Below the pieces are notes generated by a model. The model worked only from the letters and a program-made list of their open reading frames with translations. It was not told where the DNA came from and ran no database searches. A DNA stretch of 34,222 bases. Source: Bacteroidota bacterium. GTDB lineage: Bacteria; Bacteroidota; Bacteroidia; Bacteroidales; GCA-2748055. Within the stretch, counting starts at the first letter, position 1. Every line of letters starts with the position of its first letter. Positions 5,897 to 15,383 of the stretch are shown piece after piece. The stretch spans positions 1 through 34,222 of the forward strand of contig JAAEOI010000034.1 of assembly GCA_024244665.1 (NCBI GenBank), given 5' to 3'. Made by a program: the position numbers and the translations under genes.

Positions 5897-8263
5897 ATGA
5901 TACGTTTAGGTAAACTATTGGTATCGGGTTTATTGTCGATGATCGTGGTACTTCCATCGCTTTGCAGAACTTCAGATGTTCCGGAATCCGAATTGCCCGC
6001 TCAGCTGGTATTTGTGGTTCGGAATCAGTATCAAAAAGATCATCACAATACGGCCACACTTTTCCAGTACGGAGAGATTAACAGTTCCAGCTTTACTCCC
6101 GGGGCAGCGCTTATGATCCTGAATACAGGCAGCGGTGAGACTGTCGAACTTCTCACCACAAGCAGTGGAGTGATCCGCGATCCTGAAGTCTCATTCGATG
6201 GGAAAAAGATCATCTTCTCATACCGGAAAAACATTGAGGACGATTACCATATATACGAAATCAACGCTGACGGCAGTGAGCTGAAACAGCTCACTTTTGC
6301 GATGGGTGTTTCAGACATTGACCCCCTTTATCTGCCCAACAACCAAATCATATTCAGTTCGACCCGGGAACCCAAGTACTGCATGTGTAACAGGCACATC
6401 ATGGCCAACCTCTACCGAATGAATCCTGATGGTTCCAACATTGTGCAGCTCGGCAAAAGCACGCTGTTCGAAGGCCATCCGGTTTTAATGGAGGACGGAA
6501 GGATTCTGTATGACCGGTGGGAATACATCGACCGAAACTTTGGGGATGCACAGGGATTGTGGACTGTAAATCCGGATGGCACAAAACATGCTATCTATTA
6601 TGGCAACAACACTTCTTCGCCCGGTGCTGTAATCGATCCAAGGCCCGTTCCCGGCAGCAATCTCATCCTCTGCATTTTCGGGTCGTGCCATGACCGCCCC
6701 TGGGGTGCGCTCACACTTATTGACCACTCAAAGGGTGTGGATGGAAAAGAGTCCGTGATCAGGATCTGGCCCGAAAAGGCCGGGAAGATCATCGGTGAAG
6801 GTAACTGGGATGCCTTTATGCCATTAAATGTCAGGTATGAGGATCCCTACCCGCTCTCCAAAGAACTCTACCTGGTTTCAAAATCCATCTGGTTGAAGAA
6901 AGCAAAAGGAAATACACCTGTTTCCGAAAAGATGGGTATCTATGTGATCAATCCGGACGGGAGGGAAAAACTGCTGCATGAAGATGATTCCCTCAGCTGT
7001 TTTGATCCCATGCCGCTGGCTCCAAGGTTTCGGCCCCGGGAAATACCCACTGCCAGGAAATTTGACGGATCACCTGGCTCTTTCTATGTACAGAATTTAT
7101 ACGAAGGGACCCACATGGAGGGTGTGGAAAAAGGTTCTGTTAAATACCTGAGGGTGATTGAATCGCCTGAAAAAAGAACTTATACAGCGGACGCATGGGG
7201 AGGACAGGGACAGCAGGCCCCCGGTGTGAACTGGCACAGTTTTGAAACGAAACGGATCCTGGGAACTGTCCCCGTTGAGGAAGATGGCTCTGTGAATTTC
7301 GAGGCACCCTCAGGAAAATACCTCTATTTTCAGCTCCTGGACCAAGAGAAGAAAATGGTTCAGTCCATGCGTAGCGGGGTTATTGTTCATCCCGGAGAGA
7401 CATACGGATGTATCGGATGTCATGAAGACCGGCTGTCAGCACCCCTTAACATGAGCAGGATGCCGATGGCTTTCAGGAAGAAAGCACAGAAGCTTTCCAT
7501 CCCTGAAGGAGAGGCGGTGACCTTCAGTTATACCCGGGATGTTCAGCCCATTTTCACCAAACACTGTGTATTGTGCCATGACTTTGGAAAAGAGGCAGGT
7601 GATAAACTGATCCTTGCGGGTGACCTCAATCCCTACTTCAATGCATCATACATAGACCTGAATGTGAAAGAACGGATAAACTGTATCGGGGGTGGTCCGG
7701 CTGAAATCCAGCAGGCCTATTCCTGGGGATCGCATACCAGTAGGCTGATAGATGTACTGGAGAAAGGACACCAAAAGATTACCTTATCCGATGAGGAGAT
7801 GGAGACACTGTTCACCTGGATTGACCTCAATGGCGTCTATTACCCTGAGTATGAATCTGCATATCCTCACAATCCTGCCGGGAGAAGTCCCCTCAAGTCC
7901 GACCAGCTAAAAAGACTCGGCAAACTAACAGGAGTGAATTTTTCACTGCTCAAGAATTTCAAACGTAAGGAAGGACCCCAAATTTCTTTCCAGCGGCCCG
8001 AACTTAGTCCCTGTCTTACTTCCATGGATGAAAAAGGTGCAGCTTACCAGGAAGCCCTGGAGATTATCATCAAGGGACAGGAGCAGTTGAGCTTGTATCC
8101 CCGGGCTGACATGGATGGTTTTGTTCCCAGCAGGGAACACAGGGTTCAGCTGGAAAAATATCTGATACAACAAGGAATTGAAGAGGAGAATAACAGGGCG
8201 GTTTCCGAGGGAAGATCCATATCTGAGGCTCCGGAACAGGTGAATAAAGCAGATGTACAGTAA
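5897..8263 (+). CDS. HzsA-like diheme cytochrome c / beta-propeller protein
   Basis: The 788-residue exported protein has an N-terminal signal segment (GLLSMIVVLPSLC) and TolB/WD40-like repeats (about 90-380: DPEVSFDGKKIIFSYR, YEINADGSELKQLT, YRMNPDGSNIVQL, YVINPDGREKLL). It also carries two c-type heme motifs, C505-IG-CH and C557-VL-CH, plus a CMCNRH motif near residue 176. The architecture matches the family named after the hydrazine synthase alpha subunit. Members are widespread in Planctomycetota and Bacteroidota that do not perform anammox, and their function is unknown. It is therefore not evidence for hydrazine synthesis. The next start codon follows its stop directly, so it once headed an operon. 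Confidence 0.82.
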   Translation: MIRLGKLLVSGLLSMIVVLPSLCRTSDVPESELPAQLVFVVRNQYQKDHHNTATLFQYGEINSSSFTPGAALMILNTGSGETVELLTTSSGVIRDPEVSFDGKKIIFSYRKNIEDDYHIYEINADGSELKQLTFAMGVSDIDPLYLPNNQIIFSSTREPKYCMCNRHIMANLYRMNPDGSNIVQLGKSTLFEGHPVLMEDGRILYDRWEYIDRNFGDAQGLWTVNPDGTKHAIYYGNNTSSPGAVIDPRPVPGSNLILCIFGSCHDRPWGALTLIDHSKGVDGKESVIRIWPEKAGKIIGEGNWDAFMPLNVRYEDPYPLSKELYLVSKSIWLKKAKGNTPVSEKMGIYVINPDGREKLLHEDDSLSCFDPMPLAPRFRPREIPTARKFDGSPGSFYVQNLYEGTHMEGVEKGSVKYLRVIESPEKRTYTADAWGGQGQQAPGVNWHSFETKRILGTVPVEEDGSVNFEAPSGKYLYFQLLDQEKKMVQSMRSGVIVHPGETYGCIGCHEDRLSAPLNMSRMPMAFRKKAQKLSIPEGEAVTFSYTRDVQPIFTKHCVLCHDFGKEAGDKLILAGDLNPYFNASYIDLNVKERINCIGGGPAEIQQAYSWGSHTSRLIDVLEKGHQKITLSDEEMETLFTWIDLNGVYYPEYESAYPHNPAGRSPLKSDQLKRLGKLTGVNFSLLKNFKRKEGPQISFQRPELSPCLTSMDEKGAAYQEALEIIIKGQEQLSLYPRADMDGFVPSREHRVQLEKYLIQQGIEEENNRAVSEGRSISEAPEQVNKADVQ

Positions 8264-8423
8264 ATGAAAAAACTGAACAGCCCTGAAAATCAGGTCTTTC
8301 AATATATGTGATCTCAACCCGGTGAGCATCTTCACAACTGAATTGCCTCCAAAAGCAATTGAGGTGGCAGGGGATAATCTACTGATGGCCTGCTCAATGA
8401 CGGAAAATGGGTGCTCCCTGTAA
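8264..8423 (+). pseudogene. Collapsed gene after the HzsA-like gene (possible beta-propeller)
   Basis: An ATG directly after the HzsA-like stop begins MKKLNS, a normal start of an exported protein, but the frame closes after 15 codons. A second frame then reads DLNPVSIFTTELPPKAIEVA, GDNLLMAC, and, after a further +1 shift, NDGKWVL, which looks like the last blade of a PQQ/WD-type propeller. The stop used in the middle frame is 8421-8423, 2 nt from the end of the convergent galactokinase gene. So start and tail remain and the body is missing. The family is a guess from the propeller-like pattern. Confidence 0.4.
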
Positions 8424-8425
8424 AA

Positions 8426-9712
8426 TCAGTCCTGCCCGAAGAATGGATTCAAATGCAGGGTTCCCAGGGGACGGATTCGTAAAACATGAACCGACCCTGC
8501 ACCAAACACTTTCTCCATAAGGGTTACATAGTCCTGAATAGCTGAGTTTGGAAGGAAGATCTGGATGGTACCGGCAAATCCACCCCCATGAACCCTGCAG
8601 GCGCCTGCATTGATAAGCGCCAGATAATTTTCGGTAAGCGCTAGAGCAAGTGCAACACCCTGCTCCCGGGTATTAGAGGGCGAGATAATATTCTGAAGGC
8701 GTTTGTAAGAAGAGTTCCCCGATTCGGTAATCATCTGCAGGAATCGCTTAAAATCATTGTTCTCAAGGGCCTGTACCTGATCTACAACCCTCTGGTTGTC
8801 TCCCATGAAATGAAGAGCCCTCAGCAGGGCCCGGTCACCCTGTTCAGTTCTTAGCCCACCAATCCCGGCCATGAGGTCCTCCAATTCAATATCACGGCAT
8901 ACTTTGCCTCCCAGGGCTTCTGCAACAGATTTCATCTCTGTGGGCACAGCAGCATAATCATCGGTGAGATCAGCATGGGTTCCCCCGGTATCAACCACGA
9001 TCAGTGAATGATCCTGTGCATCAAAATCAAAGTCGACTCTCTTTATCTGTGGATTCTGAGGATCTTTGAAGTCAATTGTAACCATCCCCCCCATGGCGCA
9101 TGCCACCTGGTCCATTAATCCGCAGGGTTTTCCGAAATAATGATTTTCAGAATACTGTCCGGTAAGGGCTAGCGTTTCCTGATCTATCCCGTCATTATTG
9201 AAAAGGGAACTAAAGATATTCCCGATCAATACCTCGATGGAGGCCGATGAACTCAGTCCCGAACCAGGAAGTACATCGCTGGTAATACATGCATTAAAAC
9301 CGCCAATCTGATATCCAAGCTGTTTCAGACGGGATGCGATCCCCCTGATCAAAGAAGTTGTGGTTCCAAACTCACTTTCATTCACATCCAGGTCGCCCAG
9401 CGACAAGAGAAAAGGCTCATCGTAGCCCACAGAATACACTGTGATCTGATCTGACTGACTTTTGGCTGCAATGGCCACGGAATCAAGGTTGATGCTTCCA
9501 GCAAGCACCCGGCCATGATTGTGATCGGTATGGTTTCCCCCTATCTCGGTTCTGCCCGGGGTACTGAAGTAATGGAGCTCTTGCTTACCGAATTTCTCCT
9601 GATAAATCCTGACCAGTTCATCATACCTTGTGTACTGGGCCTCCAGTATATTTCCATCCTCACCGTATATCTTTGAGAATACAGTTTTTAATTGCAAAAT
9701 CTCCTGCTTCAT
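8426..9712 (-). CDS. galK: Galactokinase (GHMP kinase family)
   Basis: The 428-residue protein has the galactokinase signature PGRTEIGGNHTDHNHGRVL (residues 52-70), where substrate and catalytic residues lie. It also has the GHMP ATP-binding loop LPGSGLSSSAS (about 148-158) and the C-terminal motif GACRVHGGGFAGTIQ. It phosphorylates galactose at C1 with ATP in the cytoplasm, the first step of the Leloir pathway. It is about 40 residues longer than E. coli GalK because of an N-terminal extension. A related GHMP sugar kinase cannot be fully excluded. Its presence next to sulfatases fits use of galactose from sulfated galactans. No galT or galE is in the window. Confidence 0.85.
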   Translation of the reverse strand: MKQEILQLKTVFSKIYGEDGNILEAQYTRYDELVRIYQEKFGKQELHYFSTPGRTEIGGNHTDHNHGRVLAGSINLDSVAIAAKSQSDQITVYSVGYDEPFLLSLGDLDVNESEFGTTTSLIRGIASRLKQLGYQIGGFNACITSDVLPGSGLSSSASIEVLIGNIFSSLFNNDGIDQETLALTGQYSENHYFGKPCGLMDQVACAMGGMVTIDFKDPQNPQIKRVDFDFDAQDHSLIVVDTGGTHADLTDDYAAVPTEMKSVAEALGGKVCRDIELEDLMAGIGGLRTEQGDRALLRALHFMGDNQRVVDQVQALENNDFKRFLQMITESGNSSYKRLQNIISPSNTREQGVALALALTENYLALINAGACRVHGGGFAGTIQIFLPNSAIQDYVTLMEKVFGAGSVHVLRIRPLGTLHLNPFFGQD

Positions 9713-9760
9713 CTTTATAATTTATAGGATTCAAAAATACAAAAGTGCTGTTTCTAAAAA

Positions 9761-11146
9761 CTACAGTTCCTTAATCTTAACGTTCTTAAAACTTACAGCA
9801 TCGCCATGGTCCTGTAGCAGGATATGTCCCGTTTCAGCCTCACCGAATGCAGGCCAGTCCTTATACTTGCTGTAGGCCACTAACGCTTTCCACATCTGCG
9901 TCCCGCGTTCGTACTCAATAATTTTTATCCCGTTCAGGTGGTGGGATACCTTACTACCACGCACCTCAACCCTGGCACGGTTCCATGAGCCTACCCCGTT
10001 GAAACGGACCGACCTTGCATCTTCTCCGAAAAGCAGGGCATCAGCTGTGATCAGGTCATAGAGCGATCCCAGGGTACGGTTTCCCTGAACACCCTTTTTT
10101 GCATCAGGATGGTTGTTATTGTCCAGTATCTGGAACTCACACCCAATAGCCGAACCCTTACCCGTATTCAGGTCGGGATCAACGAAATACTTGATACCGC
10201 TGTTGGCTCCTTCAGTGATCAGGAAATCCACCTCCAGGATAAAATCTTTGTACTTTTTTATGGTAACAATGTCTCCTCCGTTTGTGGACTCGCCGCCATC
10301 ACCCTTTTCCACTGAAAGGAGCCCGTTATCCATGCTCCATCCACCCCGGGGGAAGGCATCCAGTCTGGCACCTCTCCATCCCTCAGAACTCTTGCCATCC
10401 CAGAGAAGCTTCCAGCCCTCCTTCTTCTCCAAAGAGGTTAACTCATTGGTCAGGAAACTCACTTCAGGAGAAAGATCCACATCCGAAAGCATATACTTTC
10501 CAGGCTCTTCGGTGATGATCCGTATATTCCTCCAGGCAATCTCTCTGCCGTCCAGTGAGGCATCCCTGATACCGTGTACCTGTAGAGCAATAAAACCCTC
10601 CTTGCGTACATCATCCACCAGGTTGGCAAAGTTCACCCCGTTAATGTAGGTACGAATCGTGCTTCCAACAGCCTCCACACGAATTTTATTCCACTCACCA
10701 TGCTTATTGATTTTCGCCTTTGCCACACAAAGGTTATAGGACATGGGGTACAGCCATCCCCGTGAGGCCTCTTCAAAGATCCCCCCGGCCCATGGCCTGG
10801 TATCGGTATCGTCACACTCCACCTGGTAACCATTCACCCTCTCTCTTCCATCGGGCTGAAGGGCCACACTCCTGAACTGAACACCGGAATTGATTCCCCG
10901 GTCCATCTTCATCTCATACTCCAGGATAAAATCGCCATAGATCTTCCTGGTGGCCATGAAGGAATTGGGAGTTCCGCTTTTGGAAGTTCCGATCACCTCA
11001 CCGTTCTCCACGCGGTATTCGGCATTCCCATCCAGCTTCTCCCAGCCTTTGAAATTCTTCCCGTTAAACAGTTCTACCCACTCCTGGGCATTCAATGTAA
11101 TGGCAGTGGCCATCACAATCATCATAAGTACCGTAATCCTTCTCAT
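9761..11146 (-). CDS. Secreted tandem DUF1080 (3-keto-disaccharide hydrolase-like) protein
   Basis: A cleavable signal (MRRITVLMMIVMATAITLNA) leads into two DUF1080 jelly-roll domains. The first (about 22-212) starts WVELFNGKNFKGWEKLDGNA and includes EYEMKMDRGINSGVQFRS. The second (about 238-460) starts GWKLLWDGKSSEGWRGARLD and includes VDFLITEGANSGIKYFVDP. Each keeps the conserved NSG motif. The family has been linked to cleavage of 3-keto-glycosides and to glycan binding, and is abundant in polysaccharide-degrading Bacteroidota. No matching 3-dehydrogenase is nearby. It lies between galK and the TolC gene on the same strand. Confidence 0.85.
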   Translation of the reverse strand: MRRITVLMMIVMATAITLNAQEWVELFNGKNFKGWEKLDGNAEYRVENGEVIGTSKSGTPNSFMATRKIYGDFILEYEMKMDRGINSGVQFRSVALQPDGRERVNGYQVECDDTDTRPWAGGIFEEASRGWLYPMSYNLCVAKAKINKHGEWNKIRVEAVGSTIRTYINGVNFANLVDDVRKEGFIALQVHGIRDASLDGREIAWRNIRIITEEPGKYMLSDVDLSPEVSFLTNELTSLEKKEGWKLLWDGKSSEGWRGARLDAFPRGGWSMDNGLLSVEKGDGGESTNGGDIVTIKKYKDFILEVDFLITEGANSGIKYFVDPDLNTGKGSAIGCEFQILDNNNHPDAKKGVQGNRTLGSLYDLITADALLFGEDARSVRFNGVGSWNRARVEVRGSKVSHHLNGIKIIEYERGTQMWKALVAYSKYKDWPAFGEAETGHILLQDHGDAVSFKNVKIKEL

Positions 11147-11157
11147 AATTGCTTTTT

Positions 11158-12636
11158 TTACTGAGTACTGAGCATAGGGTTGATGTAATAAATTTTCTGG
11201 TGGAACTCGAAGTCATACAGTGTAACCTCCCTCATCAGGTAGTAGGACTCCCAGTAATTCTCAATGGAGCGGATATAGTCCCGCTTGGCTCCCTCCCTTT
11301 CGGCCAGGGAGATATTCAGGTCAGTGATGCTGATCTCCCCGTTCTGAAATTTCTTCAGTGCGATCAGGTAGCCTTCAGCTGCAACCTTATCGGCTGCTTC
11401 AGCGGTCTCGATCTGCGATTTGATCAGGTTGAACTGTTCCACCTGAACAACCACACGCCTTTCAAAATCCTGCTTGTCCTGGTCCACATCATAAAGAATC
11501 AGTTCCCTTTGCGATTCGGCCAGCTTCACCTGGGATTCTGACCGGCCCCAGTCGAGGATTGGCACACTCAGTGAAAGCTTCACATTCTGCTGTTTTTCAG
11601 GATTCTCATAGACATCTCCAAAAGCATCCGCGCTGTTGGATACTCCGTAACTCATTCTCAGGGTCGCGTTCACCCCGGCATTTCGTTTAGCCTGGGTCAG
11701 GTCCCGGTCGGCCTGGATCAGCCTCCTCTCAAACTGGGGGGTCTCCTTTCGGTTTTCCAATGACTCCGCCAGTGCCTTCTGAGGATCAACCTCCCAGAGG
11801 ATCATGTCCAGTGGAATAGTCAGCGAGATAGTCTGGTTCTGATCAAGTCCAATATATTTTTTCAGTACATAGTCAGCATTCTTCAGGTTGATCCGCGCAT
11901 TGTTAAGCGCTTTCTGGGCATTAAACACAGATAGCTGTATCCTTGAAAAATCGTTGCCCGAAATATTTCCCAGTTCCCGTTTCACCTGGGCAATCTTCAG
12001 GTTGTCCTTGCTGTTTTTCAGGTTGCTCTCGGCCAGGGAGAAGTCGGTCTGTATCTTCAGATAGCTGAAAAAACGAGAGGTCGCCCCATAGGATATCTCC
12101 TCGATGTTCTCTGTAAACCTTTTCTGTGCCTCCTCGTACACCAACGGCTCAGTCATCCGAGTCCATTTCATCCAGTTAAAGGTAAACAGGGGCTGGTAGA
12201 TCCCGACACTCACCGGGTATCCCGAGAAACCTACTGTACTGTTGTTGAAATCCTGAAGGCGTGTAATCCCCGTGGCTGCATAAATACTAGCACCCAACTG
12301 GGGGATAGGCTGATTAATGGCCAGCTGTGCAGAGGTCTCCAACTGGGTAACCTGGTTGAATTTGATACTCCCGTCGGGCTGAACAATGGGTTTGGTCTGG
12401 TTCTCAAAATCGGGTAGATCACCCGAAAGAGTCAGCTGGGGCCTGAAGCGGGTCTGGTGATTTTTCCAGCGCCAGTAATAGTTCACATCCTGGTTCTGCA
12501 CATACTTTACAGAGGAGGATTGGGAAATGGCCAGGTCAACCACATTTTTCAGGCTCAGCGAATAGACAATGGCATCCTGGGCAAGCAGGCTTCCTGCTCC
12601 AATCAACAAGCAGACGGAATATAATAATTTGTACAT
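11158..12636 (-). CDS. TolC-family outer membrane efflux protein
   Basis: The 492-residue protein has a signal peptide (MYKLLYSVCLLIGAGSLLAQ) and two halves of long alpha-helical hairpins separated by beta-strands, typical of the outer membrane factor family. The first (about 30-250) contains SLKNVVDLAISQSSSVKYVQ and the second (about 290-475) contains LSLSVPILDWGRSESQVKLA and a Gln/Glu-rich coiled coil. It forms the outer membrane channel of tripartite exporters. Its start lies 12 nt from the stop of the adaptor gene at 12649-13863, so the two are cotranscribed. The pump partner is missing from the window. Confidence 0.88.
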   Translation of the reverse strand: MYKLLYSVCLLIGAGSLLAQDAIVYSLSLKNVVDLAISQSSSVKYVQNQDVNYYWRWKNHQTRFRPQLTLSGDLPDFENQTKPIVQPDGSIKFNQVTQLETSAQLAINQPIPQLGASIYAATGITRLQDFNNSTVGFSGYPVSVGIYQPLFTFNWMKWTRMTEPLVYEEAQKRFTENIEEISYGATSRFFSYLKIQTDFSLAESNLKNSKDNLKIAQVKRELGNISGNDFSRIQLSVFNAQKALNNARINLKNADYVLKKYIGLDQNQTISLTIPLDMILWEVDPQKALAESLENRKETPQFERRLIQADRDLTQAKRNAGVNATLRMSYGVSNSADAFGDVYENPEKQQNVKLSLSVPILDWGRSESQVKLAESQRELILYDVDQDKQDFERRVVVQVEQFNLIKSQIETAEAADKVAAEGYLIALKKFQNGEISITDLNISLAEREGAKRDYIRSIENYWESYYLMREVTLYDFEFHQKIYYINPMLSTQ

Positions 12637-12648
12637 GGTTTACTTACT

Positions 12649-13863
12649 TCACTTGATATCCATCTCCTCCAGGTCTTCGATGGAAGATATGATCGACAGG
12701 ACCACACGGTCACCCTCTTCCAGGCCCCCGGTGATCTCAATATATTCCTGGTTTTTCAGCCCGGTTGAAACCTCTGCCTTCCTGGGACCACCCGGTGTGA
12801 GGATAAACAACTCATGCTCTTTCCCCCTGTTGAAAACCGGGCCGTTGGGCAGCCTTAGCACACTGTCTCTTTCGGCCCTGACAATCTGCAGGCTTACGGA
12901 CCGGTTTGGACGCAGTTTAAAGTGGTTGCTCTCCCGGAGGTTCACATCAAAATCGATTTTGCGATCTCTGATCACCGGATCCACAGTACCAATCACACCC
13001 TTCAGTTCCATATTATCCATTCTCACATATACACGGATTCCGGTCTTCACACTCTCAGCATAATCATCGTCCACACTCCCCCTGATTTTGAAATTCGTCA
13101 GATCGGACATTTCGATGAGCAGCCGGTCGGTATTCACCTTCTCTCCCACCTTTCCACGGATGGATAGAATAATCCCGGCTGAGGGTGCACGAATGATCAT
13201 CTTGCTGAGGTCCTCCTCCCTGGCTGCCAGCACCTTCTCCTGCATCTCAATCTGAAGCTTCAGGCCCACCTCGTCAGCTACAAGCTGCTGAAGCTTAATT
13301 GAGTTCTTCTCCTTGAGCATCACCAGGTCCTGTTCGGCAAGCTCCAGCTCCTGTTTAGTCTTTTCGAACTTTGCCGGGGAGATCCCCCCAACCTCCAGCA
13401 ACTGCTCCTGGTCGGCCAGTTCAGAATTCAAAGAGGCAATCCTGAGATTCTTAACCTGTACATTATACGCAAGGTCAACCTTGGTACTCCTGGCATTGAG
13501 TTTATTCTTTGTGAGGGAATTATGCTTCATCTCCAGCTGATCCCTGATATTGTCCACCTCCGTCTGTATGGGGCTCGGGTCAAGGAAAATGATAGGTTCA
13601 CCTGCATTCACGTTGCTTCCAACCTCTTTAGTGATATCCTTGATAATGCTTGATGCGGGACATAAAATGATCACCTCACTCTTGGGCTCGACCACTCCCT
13701 CTCCCTCAAAGGACCGGATAACTCTGCCAATATCCACACTGGCCACCCGGACATCCTGGTTTTGGGATGTGTCTGAGTTAAAGGGGACAAAAACCACTAC
13801 TACAATGGCAGCCAATAGCAGCATAGGTATGCCTACATATAAACCGTTACGAATTCTTGACAT
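12649..13863 (-). CDS. Periplasmic adaptor (HlyD/MacA-type membrane fusion protein)
   Basis: The 404-residue protein has one N-terminal membrane segment (GIPMLLLAAIVVVVFVPF), a split lipoyl domain (VEPKSEVIILCPASSIIKDI and MIIRAPSAGIILSIRGKVGE), a coiled-coil hairpin (about 105-215) and a C-terminal beta-barrel and proximal domain ending GGLEEGDRVVLS. This is the layout of adaptors linking an inner-membrane transporter to TolC. The MacA-like order suggests an ABC partner, but none is adjacent. It is in a minus-strand operon with another adaptor upstream and TolC downstream. Confidence 0.86.
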   Translation of the reverse strand: MSRIRNGLYVGIPMLLLAAIVVVVFVPFNSDTSQNQDVRVASVDIGRVIRSFEGEGVVEPKSEVIILCPASSIIKDITKEVGSNVNAGEPIIFLDPSPIQTEVDNIRDQLEMKHNSLTKNKLNARSTKVDLAYNVQVKNLRIASLNSELADQEQLLEVGGISPAKFEKTKQELELAEQDLVMLKEKNSIKLQQLVADEVGLKLQIEMQEKVLAAREEDLSKMIIRAPSAGIILSIRGKVGEKVNTDRLLIEMSDLTNFKIRGSVDDDYAESVKTGIRVYVRMDNMELKGVIGTVDPVIRDRKIDFDVNLRESNHFKLRPNRSVSLQIVRAERDSVLRLPNGPVFNRGKEHELFILTPGGPRKAEVSTGLKNQEYIEITGGLEEGDRVVLSIISSIEDLEEMDIK

Positions 13864-13996
13864 TTTCAGATTGTATAATACCTCTTCCTGGAATTAAATT
13901 GCAAGTTATAAAACAAATACGTAATCCGGGAAAAATTTACCCCCTAAAGGGTGTTTATAAAGGATCTCTCATTGCAAAAATCGTGCCCTATATTCC

Positions 13997-15313
13997 TTAC
14001 ATGGCCGCCTGCCTGGAAATTGTCGATTTAATGGGGTTCAAAACACGCTCCAGCAAGCGCATTTTATCAGTAAGTATCTCAGCCTGTCCCTGCATATTCT
14101 GACTGAAGGGGATATCGATATCGTAATATGTATGGAGCCCGGCAGGAAGGTTAACCTCAACCATATAGAACTCACCATCAGGCACCTCAGATATGTTACT
14201 TACATAGCCCGTCGCCATTCCGTACCGCAGGTGTGGAAAATTGTCAAACTGGATAAACACCTGGTCTCCAGGTTTAACCTTGCCAGCCCCCGCAGTGGGA
14301 AGGCGTATTTTTCCTACCATGGAGCCCGATTCTGCCGGAACAATGGTGAGCACCTTCTCACCCGCCTCCACATTCTGGTTTGCACTCCAGAATCGGGTAA
14401 AGGTCACCCCTCCGCTTACAGGGGCCACCAGCAGATAGGTCTGTTCCCATGAGGCAATGACCGCATTCAGGTTATTCAACGACTCTTCAAGGATGTTGAT
14501 ATTTCTTGACTGCTCCTCCTGTTGTTTCAGCTCCAGGTCAACGATCTGCTCTTCGATCCTGCCCACACTGATGTTGTTTTCAGCAATCAGGCTCACAATT
14601 TCCTGCCACTTATTGCGCTGACCCAGCATCTCCGAACGAGACTTTTCCATATCAGCCTGGGATACCACAGACTCAATATGGAGATCCGCATCCCGGTTAG
14701 CCTGACGCTGCGCAAGGTTGTACTCTTCCTCGGAAATCCTGGCCCTCTCTGACAGGCTCTTTGATAACTCTCTCTGGCGATCCAGTTCCGATCGCAGCAG
14801 GACAATCTTCAGATGATGATAATCACGGCGCCTGAACTCTGTGTAATCCCGGTAGGCTTTAAGAAAGATTGAATAATCGGTCTGAACAGTCCCCAGCCTG
14901 GCATTCCTGAGTTCAGGTAAGTCCTCCTCAACATCCTCGATGGAAATAGTATCAAAGAAGAGTATCCCGGATTTCAACTTCAGAATATCCTCATAGGATG
15001 CAGGGTTTTCGATCATCGCAAGCACCTCGCCGGCAGCAACCCTATCGTTGTCATTCACAAAAAGATCAGTAATCTTCCCTGTGGTACGAGCTTCAATATC
15101 GGCTGCAGGATTGTCCGAGGTGATCAGGATATCGGCCCGGTTAATATCCGGGTACTTGAATATCCAGCTGCCAAAAATCAGGAGAACCAGGAGAAAAAAG
15201 AAGAGGATCATCCCGTTACGTGTAATCCAGCCAGGAACCCTTCCCAGCATATCTTCAACCTCGGTACTCTGAAGCTCTATCTTCCTATGAGATTTCTCAT
15301 CAGGCATATGCAT
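13997..15313 (-). CDS. HlyD-family secretion protein (peptide/bacteriocin exporter type adaptor)
   Basis: The 438-residue protein has a cytosolic N-terminal tail, one membrane helix (GMILFFFLLVLLIFGSWIF, about 34-52) and a lipoyl half (EARTTGKITDLFVNDNDRVA). A long coiled coil follows (about 150-275; RSELDRQRELSKSLSERARI), then the second lipoyl half (LLVAPVSGGVTFTRFWSANQ) and a C-terminal barrel (VKPGDQVFIQFDNFPHLRYG). This is the type found with peptidase-containing ABC exporters of Bacteroidota. The 133-nt gap to the next adaptor gene holds no clear gene. The divergent neighbour is a collapsed sulfatase. Confidence 0.85.
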   Translation of the reverse strand: MHMPDEKSHRKIELQSTEVEDMLGRVPGWITRNGMILFFFLLVLLIFGSWIFKYPDINRADILITSDNPAADIEARTTGKITDLFVNDNDRVAAGEVLAMIENPASYEDILKLKSGILFFDTISIEDVEEDLPELRNARLGTVQTDYSIFLKAYRDYTEFRRRDYHHLKIVLLRSELDRQRELSKSLSERARISEEEYNLAQRQANRDADLHIESVVSQADMEKSRSEMLGQRNKWQEIVSLIAENNISVGRIEEQIVDLELKQQEEQSRNINILEESLNNLNAVIASWEQTYLLVAPVSGGVTFTRFWSANQNVEAGEKVLTIVPAESGSMVGKIRLPTAGAGKVKPGDQVFIQFDNFPHLRYGMATGYVSNISEVPDGEFYMVEVNLPAGLHTYYDIDIPFSQNMQGQAEILTDKMRLLERVLNPIKSTISRQAAM

Positions 15314-15383
15314 TCAGATTGATTGAGGCTAATATAATGAATATTTGATATCTTTCCTGAACCATTTCCCAACAGGTACGCGA

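Noticed and set aside
5897..8263. Hydrazine synthase / anammox metabolism
   Set aside because: The protein is only HzsA-like. No HzsB/C, hydrazine dehydrogenase or other anammox genes are present, and such homologues are widespread in non-anammox bacteria.
13906..13972. A fifth collapsed gene between the two adaptor genes (short MRDPL start and a KFFPDYVFVL end on the minus strand)
   Set aside because: The fragments are too short to match any family. An ABC exporter once located here is only a guess.
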